Shown piece after piece: positions 53,905 through 62,250 of a stretch of DNA of 64,000 nucleotides (within the stretch, counting starts at the first letter, position 1; each line of letters opens with the position of its first letter). The DNA is from Comamonas sp. (GTDB taxonomy: Bacteria > Pseudomonadota > Gammaproteobacteria > Burkholderiales > Burkholderiaceae_C). The notes beneath the pieces were generated by a model, which ran no database searches, had not been told where the DNA came from, and saw only the letters and a list, made by a program, of their open reading frames with translations. Where the stretch lies: the NCBI GenBank assembly GCA_021166775.1, contig JAJPEQ010000013.1, positions 825,348 through 889,347 on the forward strand. The letters are read 5' to 3'. The translations under genes and the position numbers were made by a program.

Positions 53905-54600
53905 ATGAATTACGTCATCACCGCGCCCGAACAGGCCAGCGTCGCCGTCGCCGGCACCGAACAGCGCTTTCCCGTGCACCGCATCTACTGTGTCGGACGC
54001 AACTACGCCGACCATGCGCGCGAAATGGGTTCGAGCGGGCGCGAGGCCCCGTTTTTCTTCATGAAACCGGCCAACGCCGTGCTGCCCGCGGCGGCAGGCC
54101 AGACCGCCACCATGCCCTACCCCACGCTCACGAGCGACCTGCACCACGAAATCGAGCTGGTCGCGGCCATCGGCAAGGGCGGCAGCGACATCGCCGTGGC
54201 CGACGCGCCGGGGCACATCTGGGGCTATGCCGTGGGTCTGGACATGACACGGCGCGACCTGCAGGCCGACGCCAAGAAGCTCGGACGCCCATGGTGCATC
54301 GCCAAAGGGTTTGATGCCAGCGCGCCGATCGCGCCGATCACGCCAGTGGCGCAGGCCGCCGACATCGCCCACGCCGAGATCTGGCTCAAGGTCAACGGCC
54401 AGACGCGCCAGAGCGGGCGCATCGACCAGATGATCTGGAACCTGGCCGAGATCGTCAGCCACCTGAGCCGCGCCTGGCGGCTCTTGCCCGGGGACCTGAT
54501 TTACACCGGGACGCCCGCTGGTGTCGGTGCGGTGCAGCGAGGAGACGTGCTCGAAGGGGGCATCACGGGCCTCACGCCGCTGCACGTGCGCGTCGCCTGA
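53905..54600 (+). CDS. Fumarylacetoacetate hydrolase family protein
   Basis: A 231-aa FAH-domain hydrolase. RIYCVGRNYADHAREMG begins the fold; the metal-binding acidic residues lie in TSDLHHEIELVAAIGKGG and GYAVGLDMTRRDLQADAKK; the end has GDLIYTGTPAGVGAVQRGD. The short form matches fumarylpyruvate/acylpyruvate hydrolases from gentisate-type pathways and oxaloacetate decarboxylase relatives. No aromatic pathway genes are nearby, so the substrate is open. It is 70 bp from the divergent pgeF start. Confidence 0.9.
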   Translation: MNYVITAPEQASVAVAGTEQRFPVHRIYCVGRNYADHAREMGSSGREAPFFFMKPANAVLPAAAGQTATMPYPTLTSDLHHEIELVAAIGKGGSDIAVADAPGHIWGYAVGLDMTRRDLQADAKKLGRPWCIAKGFDASAPIAPITPVAQAADIAHAEIWLKVNGQTRQSGRIDQMIWNLAEIVSHLSRAWRLLPGDLIYTGTPAGVGAVQRGDVLEGGITGLTPLHVRVA

Positions 54601-54613
54601 TTGCTCATCTTCC

Positions 54614-54667
54614 AGTAGCTGCTTGCGGACGCCTGGCAAGCGCTTGAAGGCTATTTCATTCAAATTC
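54614..54667 (+). repeat. Border repeat copy 7, abutting the Nudix start
   Basis: AGTAGCTGCTTGCGGACGCC begins it; GCTTGC pairs with GCAAGC over 6 bp; the right end AAGGCTATTTCATTCAAATTC runs directly into the ATG of the Nudix gene. The right end is nearly identical to copy 8. Confidence 0.75.
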
Positions 54668-55231
54668 ATGTACCCCCGCCGTCCCATCCGACACTGCCGT
54701 GAATGCGGCACCTCCGTGGTCTACCGCGTTCCCGACGACGGCGATACGCGCGCGCGCGCCGTCTGCCCCCGGTGCGGCACCATCCACTACGAAAACCCGC
54801 TGATGGTGGTGGGCACCCTCCCCGTGCTGGGCGAGCGCGTGCTGCTGTGCCAGCGCAACATCGAGCCGCGCAAGGGGCTGTGGACACTGCCCGCGGGTTT
54901 CATGGAACTGGGCGAAACCACGGCTCAGGGCGCCGCGCGCGAAACGGATGAGGAAGCCGGGGCCGACATCGTGATGGGTCCGCTCTTCTCGCTGCTCAAT
55001 GTCACGCATGTGGACCAAGTGCATCTGTTTTACCGCGCGACACTGCAAAGCGAGCGGTTCACGCCGGGTTTCGAGACCATGCAGGCGCGGCTCTTCGCCG
55101 AAGACGAAATCCCGTGGGGGCAGCTCGCGTTCCGCACGGTGAAGAAAACGCTGGAATACTACTTTGCCGACCGGCGCGCGGGCGCTTTCGGCTTTCATTG
55201 CGCGGACATCGTCAAAGACACCGGGAAGTGA
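54668..55231 (+). CDS. Nudix hydrolase with N-terminal zinc ribbon
   Basis: A 187-aa hydrolase. Two CxxC pairs (HCRECGTS and VCPRCGTIHYENP) form a zinc ribbon as in NudC/DUF-type Nudix proteins; the Nudix box follows in GFMELGETTAQGAARETDEE and AGA, with the REXXEE catalytic residues. Preferred substrates in this subgroup are nucleoside diphosphate derivatives such as ADP-ribose or NADH, not fixed here. The ATG directly abuts border repeat copy 7. The stop overlaps the next gene start by 4 bases (GTGA). Confidence 0.9.
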   Translation: MYPRRPIRHCRECGTSVVYRVPDDGDTRARAVCPRCGTIHYENPLMVVGTLPVLGERVLLCQRNIEPRKGLWTLPAGFMELGETTAQGAARETDEEAGADIVMGPLFSLLNVTHVDQVHLFYRATLQSERFTPGFETMQARLFAEDEIPWGQLAFRTVKKTLEYYFADRRAGAFGFHCADIVKDTGK

Positions 55232-56706
55232 CCTCTCGGGCCCACCCTCACGGCGCAGTGCTTGCTCGCACCGTCCACCCGACGCCGGTGCGATCCCCCC
55301 TGCTCGCGGCGCTGACGCTGGCGCTCGCCTTCGGCGTCGTCTGGCTGGCGCTGCTGGGCGCGAGTGCGGTCACGCCGCCGCTGGACAACATCGAGCAGAC
55401 CATCTGGCTGCATTCGCTGCAATGGGGCTACTACAAGCACCCACCGCTGCCCACCTGGCTGGCGGCGGGTGCGGCGGCGCTGGGCGGACACGGGCCGTGG
55501 CCCATCTACGTGCTGGGCGCGGCCTGCACCCTCGCCTCCCTGCTGATGTTCTGGCAGGTTCTGCGCGAGTGCCGCGACGCGGCGTTTGCGCACGTGGCGC
55601 TGCTCGCGAGTCTGTGCGTGACCTTCTACAACGGGCGCCTGTACTACTTCAACCACAACGTCGTGATGATGCCGTTCATCGTCGGCATGGCCTGGACGTG
55701 CTGGCGATTGACACAGCGCCCGCGCCTGGCCACCTGGGCGCTGCTGGGCCTGTGCGCCGGGCTGGGCATGCTGTCCAAGTACCAGACGGCCGTGGCCGGC
55801 GCCTGCGTGCTGCTGTGGTGGCTGCATCTGCGAGGCTGGCGCCATCCGGTGCACCGTGTCGGGCTGTGGCTGGGCGCCGGCGTGGCAGTGCTGGTCTTTC
55901 TGCCGCACGTGTTCTGGCTCTGGCAGCACGATTTCGCACCGCTGCACTACGCCGAGAACACCTCTCTGGGCGTGGGCCTGGGCGCCGGGGCACGTCTGCG
56001 TCACACGCTGCTCTGGCTCGCCGACTGGCTCTTGAACCGCCCTATCCTCTCGTGGCTGGTGCTGGGCGCCGCGTGGTGGGGCCAGCGCCGAAGCGTACCC
56101 CCCGGCGGAGCCGACTCCAGCGATGAATCGCGGCGCTTTCTGCTGCTCTGGGGCGCGGCGCCCGCGCTCTTGATGGCGCTGCTGGGCCTGGCCTTGGGTA
56201 CCGACCTGCAATTGCAATGGCTCACAGCCTTCACGCTCTGGACGGTGGCCGCCGTGATGGCCCGCATGCGGGTGGACTGGGCCGCGCCACGCGTCCTGCG
56301 CGCGGCCTGGACGGTTTTCCTCATCGTGCAGGCCGTGCTGGCGGCGCAACTGTGGCTGTCGTCCATGCACGGGCCCGAGCGCTGGCACTCCAAACACTGG
56401 CGCAATTTCCCATCGGACGCGCTGGCGCGCGCCGTGGCCGAACCGGCGCACCAGGCGCTGGGCGGGCCGATCGACATCATCAGCGGCCCCTACAAGGAGG
56501 CCGGGGCACTGGCGCTGCGCCTGCCCGAGCACCCGCGCGTGCTCATCCATGGCGACCTGTCCATCAGTCCGTGGATCGAGGCCGACGAACTGAAAACCCG
56601 GCGCGTGATCACGCTGTTTGCCGCGCCCACCGTCCCCGACGGAGCGCATCCGGCGATTCCAGGCTGGGCCTGGCGCGTCGGCGCCGATCCGGTCCACAAG
56701 CCATGA
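55228..56706 (+). CDS. GT39-type glycosyltransferase, integral membrane
   Basis: A 492-aa membrane protein of the PMT/ArnT fold. It begins with basic residues then LAALTLALAFGVVWLALLGA; the first periplasmic loop has PLDNIEQTIWLHSLQWGYYK and KHPPLPTW, the DXE-like acidic and His motif expected for a C-type transferase using a polyprenyl-phosphate sugar donor. About 10-11 helices follow, then a soluble periplasmic C-terminal domain (about residues 380-492). The GTG start overlaps the Nudix stop and is followed by a hydrophobic start. It forms an overlapping trio with the deacetylase and second GT39. Confidence 0.85.
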   Translation: MTSRAHPHGAVLARTVHPTPVRSPLLAALTLALAFGVVWLALLGASAVTPPLDNIEQTIWLHSLQWGYYKHPPLPTWLAAGAAALGGHGPWPIYVLGAACTLASLLMFWQVLRECRDAAFAHVALLASLCVTFYNGRLYYFNHNVVMMPFIVGMAWTCWRLTQRPRLATWALLGLCAGLGMLSKYQTAVAGACVLLWWLHLRGWRHPVHRVGLWLGAGVAVLVFLPHVFWLWQHDFAPLHYAENTSLGVGLGAGARLRHTLLWLADWLLNRPILSWLVLGAAWWGQRRSVPPGGADSSDESRRFLLLWGAAPALLMALLGLALGTDLQLQWLTAFTLWTVAAVMARMRVDWAAPRVLRAAWTVFLIVQAVLAAQLWLSSMHGPERWHSKHWRNFPSDALARAVAEPAHQALGGPIDIISGPYKEAGALALRLPEHPRVLIHGDLSISPWIEADELKTRRVITLFAAPTVPDGAHPAIPGWAWRVGADPVHKP

Positions 56707-57539
56707 ACGCAGCTCAGAACCTCAAGCCGCTCGTGCTATGCGCCGACGACTACGCGCAGGAGGCGGGCGTGAGCCACGCCATCGTGCAACTGGCGCGCCA
56801 GGGGCGGCTGAGCGCGACCAGCGCCATGGTGCTCTCGCCGCGCTGGCCCCAGGACGCCGCGCCCCTGGCCGAGCTGCGCGAGCGGCTCGACGTGGGCCTG
56901 CACCTGGACTGGACCAGTCCCTACGCGCAGGCCGCGGGCCACGGGCTGACGCTCGCGCGGGCCATGCGCCGCGCCTGGCTGGGCGGCTTCGAGCGCAGCG
57001 GCGCACGCACCGTGATTGAGCGCCAGTTCGACCTTTTCGAAGCGCATTGGCAGGCCGCGCCCGACCACGTGGACGGCCACCAGCACGTGCAGCAGTTCGC
57101 AGGCATACGCGAGCCCCTGGTGGAGCTGCTTGCGCGGCGCTACGGCGCAAAAAAGCCCTGGCTGCGCCTCTCGCGCGCGCCTGCGGGCCAGCGCGACCTC
57201 AAGAGCCGCGTCATGGCCTGCATGGGCGCCAACGCTCTCGAAAGCAGAGCCTTTCACGCAGGCCTGCCGAGCACCGCCGGTTTATCCGGCATCTACAATT
57301 TCAGCGGCGATCAGGCGGCCTACGCACGGCGCATGGCCGGCTGGCTCAGCGCCTCGCCCGCAGGCACGGTGCTGATGTGCCACCCCGGCACCGGCGAGAC
57401 CGACGCCGCCGCCCCCCCCGACCCGATCGCCGATGCGCGAGCGCACGAATGGGCGCATCTGGGCAGCGCCCTCTTCACCGAACAACTGACCCGTGCCCAG
57501 GCCACCCTCGTGCGCGGCAGCGCTCTTTTCACCGCATGA
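56703..57539 (+). CDS. YdjC/HpnK family deacetylase
   Basis: A 278-aa carbohydrate deacetylase. LVLCADDYAQEAGVSHAIVQ holds the metal-binding aspartates, DVGLHLDW the middle histidine and DHVDGHQHVQQF the late His pair. Members include HpnK and the Francisella NaxD enzyme, which removes acetyl from polyprenyl-phosphate-linked GalNAc before it is added to lipid A; Bordetella has a comparable gene in its lipid A glucosamine locus. Overlaps both neighbours by 4 bases, both GT39 transferases, so an amino-sugar modification of lipid A or envelope glycan is likely. Confidence 0.85.
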   Translation: MNAAQNLKPLVLCADDYAQEAGVSHAIVQLARQGRLSATSAMVLSPRWPQDAAPLAELRERLDVGLHLDWTSPYAQAAGHGLTLARAMRRAWLGGFERSGARTVIERQFDLFEAHWQAAPDHVDGHQHVQQFAGIREPLVELLARRYGAKKPWLRLSRAPAGQRDLKSRVMACMGANALESRAFHAGLPSTAGLSGIYNFSGDQAAYARRMAGWLSASPAGTVLMCHPGTGETDAAAPPDPIADARAHEWAHLGSALFTEQLTRAQATLVRGSALFTA

Positions 57540-59125
57540 CCTCGATCCAGACCCCTGCATCCACGACGCAAAACGGCCGACCGTTCTGGCGCTGGCTGGT
57601 GCTGCTGCTGGCCCTGCTGCTGGCGCTGGCAGCGCTGCGCCCCCTGAGCGTGCCCGACGAGGGGCGCTACGCCGGGATCAGCCGCTGGATGCTCATCTCG
57701 GGCGACTGGCTCACGCCGCGCCTGGACGGCCTGCCCTTCTTTCACAAGCCGCCGCTGCTGCACTGGCTGCAGGCTTCAAGCATGGCGGTGCTGGGGGTGA
57801 ACCCCTGGGCCGCGCGCCTGGTGCCTGCGGCCGCGGCGCTGCTGATGGTGGTGGGCCTGTATCTGGCCGCGCGGCGCATCGGCTGCGCCGCCGTGGCGCG
57901 CCGGGCGGCGCTGATGCTCGCGGCCAGCGGCGGCTTTCTCGTCGGCGGGCAGTACGTGAACCACGACATGCTGGTGGCGGCCTTCATCGCCTCGGCCATC
58001 TGGTGCCTCGCGCTCGCCTTCCTGCACGGTGCGCGGCCCCATGCCGGGCTGGCACGGCTCGGGTTCGCCTGCTGCGCACTCGGGCTGCTCACCAAGGGGC
58101 TGATCGGCGTGGCGCTGCCGGGCCTCGTGCTTTTCATCTGGATCAGCTGGACGCGCCAGTGGCGCAAGGTGCTGCACCTGCCCTGGGTGAGCGGTCTGCT
58201 GATCTTCGCCGCGCTGGCGCTGCCCTGGTTCGTGCTGGCGGGCGAGCGCTATCCGGGGCTGTGGAGCTACCTCTTCGGCACGCAGCAGTTCAGCCGCTAC
58301 ACCGGCACCACCTTCAACAACCCGCACGGCCCGTGGTTCTATCCGGCCGTGCTCGCCGTGATGCTGCTGCCATGGACGTGCTTCATCCCGTTTTCGGGCG
58401 CGAAGCTCACGGATGAGGCGCCGTCAGCTCCTTATTCAGGAGCACATGCAGTCCGATTGCTATGTTGGATCTGGGTCGGTGCCATCGTGGTCTTCTTTTC
58501 GCTGCCGCGCTCCAAGCTCGCGGGCTATGCGCTGCCCGTGCTGCCGCCGCTGGCGCTGCTGGCCGCGCTCGGCTGGGAGCGCGTGATGGCCGGACGCCGG
58601 CATGGCGAGCGCTGGTTCGCGTTGCTGGCGCTGATCCCGGCGGGCGCGGCCATCGCGCTCACGCTCGGGCCGGGGCGCGACCCCGCGCGCCTGAGCGGCG
58701 ACGTCGCCAGCGTGCTGGCGGCACGCATGCAGCCGGGCGATGCGGTGTACGCCTGCGGCAGCTACCCGTATGACCTGCCCTTCATCGCGCACCTGACGCA
58801 GCCCATCATCGTGGTGCAGGACTGGCCACGGCTGCGCGGCGAAGCCGGAGACAACTGGCAGCGCGAACTGTTCGAAGCCGGTGACTTCGAGCCTGCTGCG
58901 GCCGCACGCATCCTGCAACAGCCCGCGCAACTGACCGCAGCGGCACAGCGCAAGGGCGCGTGGCTGCTCACGCCCCGGGACATGCGCGCGCCGCCCGGCT
59001 GGAAGGCCGTCGAGCGCGGCGCGCGCTGGCGCCTCTACGCCTCAGCGCCGGAAGGCCCAGAAGCGGCTCAGGACGAAAGTTTGCGCCGCTGCGACCAGCA
59101 TGGCGGTGAACAACGCCAGCCATGA
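57536..59125 (+). CDS. ArnT-like GT39 aminosugar transferase
   Basis: A 529-aa integral membrane transferase. It has the ArnT signature loop PLSVPDEGRYAGISRWMLIS then GDWLTPRLDGLPFFHKPPLL, and later KGLIGVALPGLVLF and FSRYTGTTFNNPHGPWFYPA. ArnT-type enzymes move an amino sugar from undecaprenyl phosphate to lipid A in the periplasm. The C-terminal about 120 residues are soluble. It overlaps the deacetylase gene (ATGA) and its 3' end overlaps gtrA by 84 bp. An AT-rich patch with GCTCCT-TATTC-AGGAGC dyad lies in the gene near 58434-58450. Confidence 0.87.
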   Translation: MTSIQTPASTTQNGRPFWRWLVLLLALLLALAALRPLSVPDEGRYAGISRWMLISGDWLTPRLDGLPFFHKPPLLHWLQASSMAVLGVNPWAARLVPAAAALLMVVGLYLAARRIGCAAVARRAALMLAASGGFLVGGQYVNHDMLVAAFIASAIWCLALAFLHGARPHAGLARLGFACCALGLLTKGLIGVALPGLVLFIWISWTRQWRKVLHLPWVSGLLIFAALALPWFVLAGERYPGLWSYLFGTQQFSRYTGTTFNNPHGPWFYPAVLAVMLLPWTCFIPFSGAKLTDEAPSAPYSGAHAVRLLCWIWVGAIVVFFSLPRSKLAGYALPVLPPLALLAALGWERVMAGRRHGERWFALLALIPAGAAIALTLGPGRDPARLSGDVASVLAARMQPGDAVYACGSYPYDLPFIAHLTQPIIVVQDWPRLRGEAGDNWQRELFEAGDFEPAAAARILQQPAQLTAAAQRKGAWLLTPRDMRAPPGWKAVERGARWRLYASAPEGPEAAQDESLRRCDQHGGEQRQP

Positions 59126-59422
59126 GGGCCACAGTGCCCCGCGCAGCAACAGGGTGAAGACAGCCTCGTTGACGGCGAAGCCCGCAATGGCCGTCGTCGC
59201 AAACCGCGCCAGGCTCTGGCCAACGCCCGTGCCGGCATCCTGAAAACTCAAGAACCGGTGGCCAAAAAAGCTCACGAAAAAGGCCACGATGAAACCTGCG
59301 GCATTGGCCACCTCGGCCAGCATGAGGTGCTGCGCCAGCCAGAACACCGCGGCGTGCGTGGCGGCGGCGCCCGCGCCGACGACGAGAAACCAGAGACCCT
59401 CGCGGGGGTGCACCAGGCTCAT
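59042..59422 (-). CDS. GtrA family membrane protein
   Basis: A 126-aa protein with four helices (LWFLVVGAGAAATHAAVFWL; AAGFIVAFFVSFFGHRFLSF; FATTAIAGFAVNEAVFTLLL; WLALFTAMLVAAAQTFVLSR). GtrA proteins are proposed to flip polyprenyl-phosphate sugars across the inner membrane. Its start overlaps the GT2 stop by 4 bases (ATGA), a classic gtrA-gtrB arrangement. The 3' end is antisense to the end of the ArnT-like gene. Confidence 0.9.
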   Translation of the reverse strand: MSLVHPREGLWFLVVGAGAAATHAAVFWLAQHLMLAEVANAAGFIVAFFVSFFGHRFLSFQDAGTGVGQSLARFATTAIAGFAVNEAVFTLLLRGALWPSWLALFTAMLVAAAQTFVLSRFWAFRR

Positions 59423-60396
59423 GGCGTGCGCGTGTCGCCCGCCGACAACCCCTCACCAATCTCATCGGCCACGAGGTAGAGCGGGCGTTGCTTGACCTCG
59501 TCGTAGATGCGCGCCACGTATTCCGAGAGCAGACCGATGGACATCAACTGCACGCCGCTCAGGAACATCATGCCCACCACCAGCGTGGCGTAGCCCGGAA
59601 CATCGATGCCATACAGGAAATAGTCGACGATCACCCACAGACCATAGCCCATGGCCGAGAACGCAAGCAAGACCCCCATCAGACCCAGCAGGCGCAGCGG
59701 CACCGCGGTGAAGGCGAAGAGGCCGGTGGTGCCCAGGCTGAGCGCGCCCATCAGGCCGAAATGGCTCTGGCCCGCCGCGCGCGGCAGCGGCTCGTAATCG
59801 AGCGCCACACTCGGAAAGCCAACCCAGGCGTACAGCCCCTTCATGAAGCGGTGGCGCTCGGGAAGCCTGAGCAGCGCATCGACCACGCGCCGGTCCATCC
59901 AGCGGAAATCCCCGGCATTGCGCGGAATGCGCACGCGTCCGCCCCAGTTCACGATGCCGTAGAACCACGCCACCAGACGCCGGTGCAGCGCCGACTGATC
60001 CTCGCGCGTTCGCCGCACGGCATAGACCACGTCGACGCCCTGCTGCCACTGGCGCAGCATGTCGGCGAGCAGCGCCACCGGGTGCTGGCCGTCGGCGTCC
60101 ATCAGCACCACCACCTCGCCGCGCGCGGCCGCGATGCCCGCGGAGAGCGCAGCCTCCTTGCCGAAATTGCGCGACAGCTGCACGAAGCGCAAGGCGGGCT
60201 CGCGCGTGCACAGATCGCGCATCACCGTTTCGGTGGCGTCGCGGCTGCCATCGTTGACCACCACGAGTTCCACACGCGGCGACAGTGCCCGCAGCGCCGC
60301 CAAGGTGCGCGCCACCACGCCCGGCAACGACACCGCCTCGTTGTACGCCGGCATGACGCAGGAAATGGACGGCACACGGTCCGCTCGTTCGTTCAT
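59419..60396 (-). CDS. GT2 polyprenyl-phosphate sugar transferase (GtrB/DPM1-like)
   Basis: A 325-aa glycosyltransferase with two C-terminal helices. The catalytic N-terminal GT-A part has SCVMPAYNEAVSLPGVVA, LVVVNDGSRDATETV, the DXD-type VVLMDADGQHPVALLADM, and FRWMDRRVV. GtrB-type enzymes attach a hexose or N-acetylhexosamine to undecaprenyl phosphate on the cytoplasmic face. With GtrA downstream and the deacetylase and GT39 genes facing it, it can supply the donor lipid for the modification pathway. Confidence 0.9.
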   Translation of the reverse strand: MNERADRVPSISCVMPAYNEAVSLPGVVARTLAALRALSPRVELVVVNDGSRDATETVMRDLCTREPALRFVQLSRNFGKEAALSAGIAAARGEVVVLMDADGQHPVALLADMLRQWQQGVDVVYAVRRTREDQSALHRRLVAWFYGIVNWGGRVRIPRNAGDFRWMDRRVVDALLRLPERHRFMKGLYAWVGFPSVALDYEPLPRAAGQSHFGLMGALSLGTTGLFAFTAVPLRLLGLMGVLLAFSAMGYGLWVIVDYFLYGIDVPGYATLVVGMMFLSGVQLMSIGLLSEYVARIYDEVKQRPLYLVADEIGEGLSAGDTRTP

Positions 60397-60526
60397 CGAT
60401 CACCCTAGAATAGACACATCCGCGCGACGATACGCGAACCTGCGGTGAATTCTGGCAGATCGCCGGGTTTTGCCTGCAAATCGGTCGAGCGAGACCGCGT
60501 CAATTTCCGGCTAAAGATTCGGCACT

Positions 60527-60532
60527 TATAAT
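60527..60532 (+). promoter_or_regulatory. TATAAT promoter box of the structured leader
   Basis: TATAAT with extended context; the position 17 bp upstream (TTTCCG) is a poor -35. Transcription would start near 60539, which is where the predicted RNA stem at 60538 begins. Confidence 0.55.
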
Positions 60533-60537
60533 CAACG

Positions 60538-60606
60538 CGTGTTTTACAACCTGCAATGCAGGTCATTCACGCCACCTTGACGCTGTTCAGGTCTGCGTGA
60601 AACACG
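60538..60606 (+). ncRNA. Predicted three-way-junction RNA upstream of proVWX
   Basis: CGTGTTT (60538-60544) pairs with AAACACG (60600-60606) over 7 bp. Inside, ACCTGC-AAT-GCAGGT (60549-60563) is a 6-bp hairpin, and CACGC/GCGTG (60568-60572 with 60595-60599) closes a second arm extended by ACCT/AGGT (60574-60577 with 60589-60592). These pairings nest into a compact three-way junction that begins at the predicted transcription start. I match it to no known riboswitch. It could be a leader element or a small RNA. Confidence 0.45.
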
Positions 60607-60943
60607 GTTGAGCGCCGCGCCCCACAGGCACGAAGTGCTCGCCACGGCCGAAGTTTCGGCCTCGATGCTCTGGATGCCCGGCCCGGCCTTTTTCAAGACC
60701 GGACAGCTTCCGCGCACAGGCTCTTGCGCACCGCCCTTCGCGTGCCATTCGAGCCGCCCGGCCGTCCCGGAAGGCGGTCAACTTCCTCGGCAACGTCCTC
60801 CGTGTGCGTCCCATCACAGGCATGCACTTTGGGCGATGTCACTGCATCGGGGTTGTGTGTATTTTTTGCACGCTTCGGCCATCGTGCTCCGCGCGTCCGC
60901 GTGACCGCGGGGTGAGTTCAATCCACGAGAAAGAACCCATCGG
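60607..60943 (+). other. Long presumed 5' leader of proV
   Basis: About 340 bp with no supportable gene. It contains a perfect hairpin GGCCGAA-GT-TTCGGCC (60646-60661) and a GGCCTTTTT stretch near 60690 that might be a weak terminator. Open frames on either strand have no family resemblance. The proV start has only a weak GAGAAAGAA-type ribosome-binding sequence. Confidence 0.4.
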
Positions 60944-62233
60944 ATGGCCAAATCCATCACCGTAGAAAAGGTGTTCAAGGTCTTCGGCGATGCGCCAGGG
61001 GAAGCCTTGCGCCTGGCCCGAGCAGGCGCGAGCAAACAGGAGATCCTGGAACGCACCGGCCAGTCCATCGGCGTCTTCGACGCCAGCTTCACCATCGCCG
61101 CCGGCGAGATTTTCGTCATCATGGGCCTGTCGGGCTCGGGCAAATCGACGCTGGTGCGCCTGCTCAACCGCTTGATCGCCCCGACCAGCGGGCGCGTGCT
61201 GGTCGATCGCGAAAACATCCTCGACTGCGACGACACACGGCTGCGGCAGCTGCGACGCAGGGACATCTCCATGGTGTTCCAGTCGTTCGCTCTGATGCCG
61301 CACCTTTCAGTGCTGGAGAACACCGCCTTCGGCCTGGAGCTGGCCGGAGTGGACCGCGGCGCGCGCGAGAGCGCCGCCAGGGAGGCGCTGGCCCAGGTGG
61401 GCCTGGCGGGCTGGGAGGCGAGCTACCCCGACGAGCTTTCGGGCGGCATGCAGCAGCGCGTGGGCCTGGCGCGCGCGCTCGCGGCCGACCCGTCGATTCT
61501 GCTGATGGACGAGGCGTTCTCGGCGCTCGATCCCATCATCCGCGCCGAAATGCAGAGCGAGCTGCTGCGGCTGCAGCAGGTCAAGCGCCGCACCATCGTC
61601 TTCATCTCGCACGATCTGGACGAGGCGATGCGCATCGGCGACCACATCGCCATCATGAAGGACGGACACGTGGTGCAGGTGGGCACGCCCGATGAAATCC
61701 TGCGCGCGCCGGCCGACGACTACGTGCGTGACTTCGTGCGCGGGGTGGATGCGGCCGCCGTGTTCAAGGCAGCCGACATTGCGCGCCAGGCGCTCACGGT
61801 GATCTCCGAACTGGGCGACCGGGGCTGCCGCGCGGCGCTACGCATTCTGGAGGATTCGGACCGCGACGTGGCCTACGTGCTCAGTCCGCGCAGGAAGTAC
61901 CTGGGCGCGGTCTCGTCGCAGTCACTGCGCGACGCCCTGCGCGGCCATCATGGTCCGTTGGGGCTGAAGCACGCCTTCCTCACGGACGCGCCGCCCCTGC
62001 CGGCCGATGCACCGGTCGCCGACCTGTACGGTGCGATGACCAACGCACCCTGCCCGCTGCCGGTGGTGGACGAGACCGGACAGTACCTGGGCGTCGTGAG
62101 CCGCACGACGCTGATGCGCTTTCTCGACCGCGACACGCCGCCCGTGCTGCCCGCGCAGCCCGAGGTGGCGCCGCTGCAGCTGAACCCGCAGTTTCCGCAC
62201 CAGGCGATCGACCCGGTCGTCAAGGCCGCGTGA
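60944..62233 (+). CDS. proV: Glycine betaine/proline ABC transporter ATPase
   Basis: A 429-aa ATPase of the ProV/OpuAA type that energises uptake of glycine betaine, proline or related osmoprotectants. It has the N-terminal [20 protein letters not shown] helix typical of ProV, Walker [10 protein letters not shown], signature LSGGMQQR, Walker [14 protein letters not shown], and two C-terminal CBS domains (about residues 280-400) that sense ionic strength in this family. It is followed by proW and proX on the same strand. Confidence 0.95.
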   Translation: MAKSITVEKVFKVFGDAPGEALRLARAGASKQEILERTGQSIGVFDASFTIAAGEIFVIMGLSGSGKSTLVRLLNRLIAPTSGRVLVDRENILDCDDTRLRQLRRRDISMVFQSFALMPHLSVLENTAFGLELAGVDRGARESAAREALAQVGLAGWEASYPDELSGGMQQRVGLARALAADPSILLMDEAFSALDPIIRAEMQSELLRLQQVKRRTIVFISHDLDEAMRIGDHIAIMKDGHVVQVGTPDEILRAPADDYVRDFVRGVDAAAVFKAADIARQALTVISELGDRGCRAALRILEDSDRDVAYVLSPRRKYLGAVSSQSLRDALRGHHGPLGLKHAFLTDAPPLPADAPVADLYGAMTNAPCPLPVVDETGQYLGVVSRTTLMRFLDRDTPPVLPAQPEVAPLQLNPQFPHQAIDPVVKAA

Positions 62234-62250
62234 CACGAAAGGAAGCCCTC

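Noticed and set aside
58434..58480. AT-rich patch with GCTCCT-TATTC-AGGAGC in the ArnT-like gene as a further border-repeat copy
   Set aside because: It has a dyad but lacks the AGCGCTT and CATTCAAAT landmarks; left as a compositional oddity.
60587..60904. Short open frames in the proV leader on both strands
   Set aside because: Composition-driven, no good start signals, and they conflict with a structured RNA reading.
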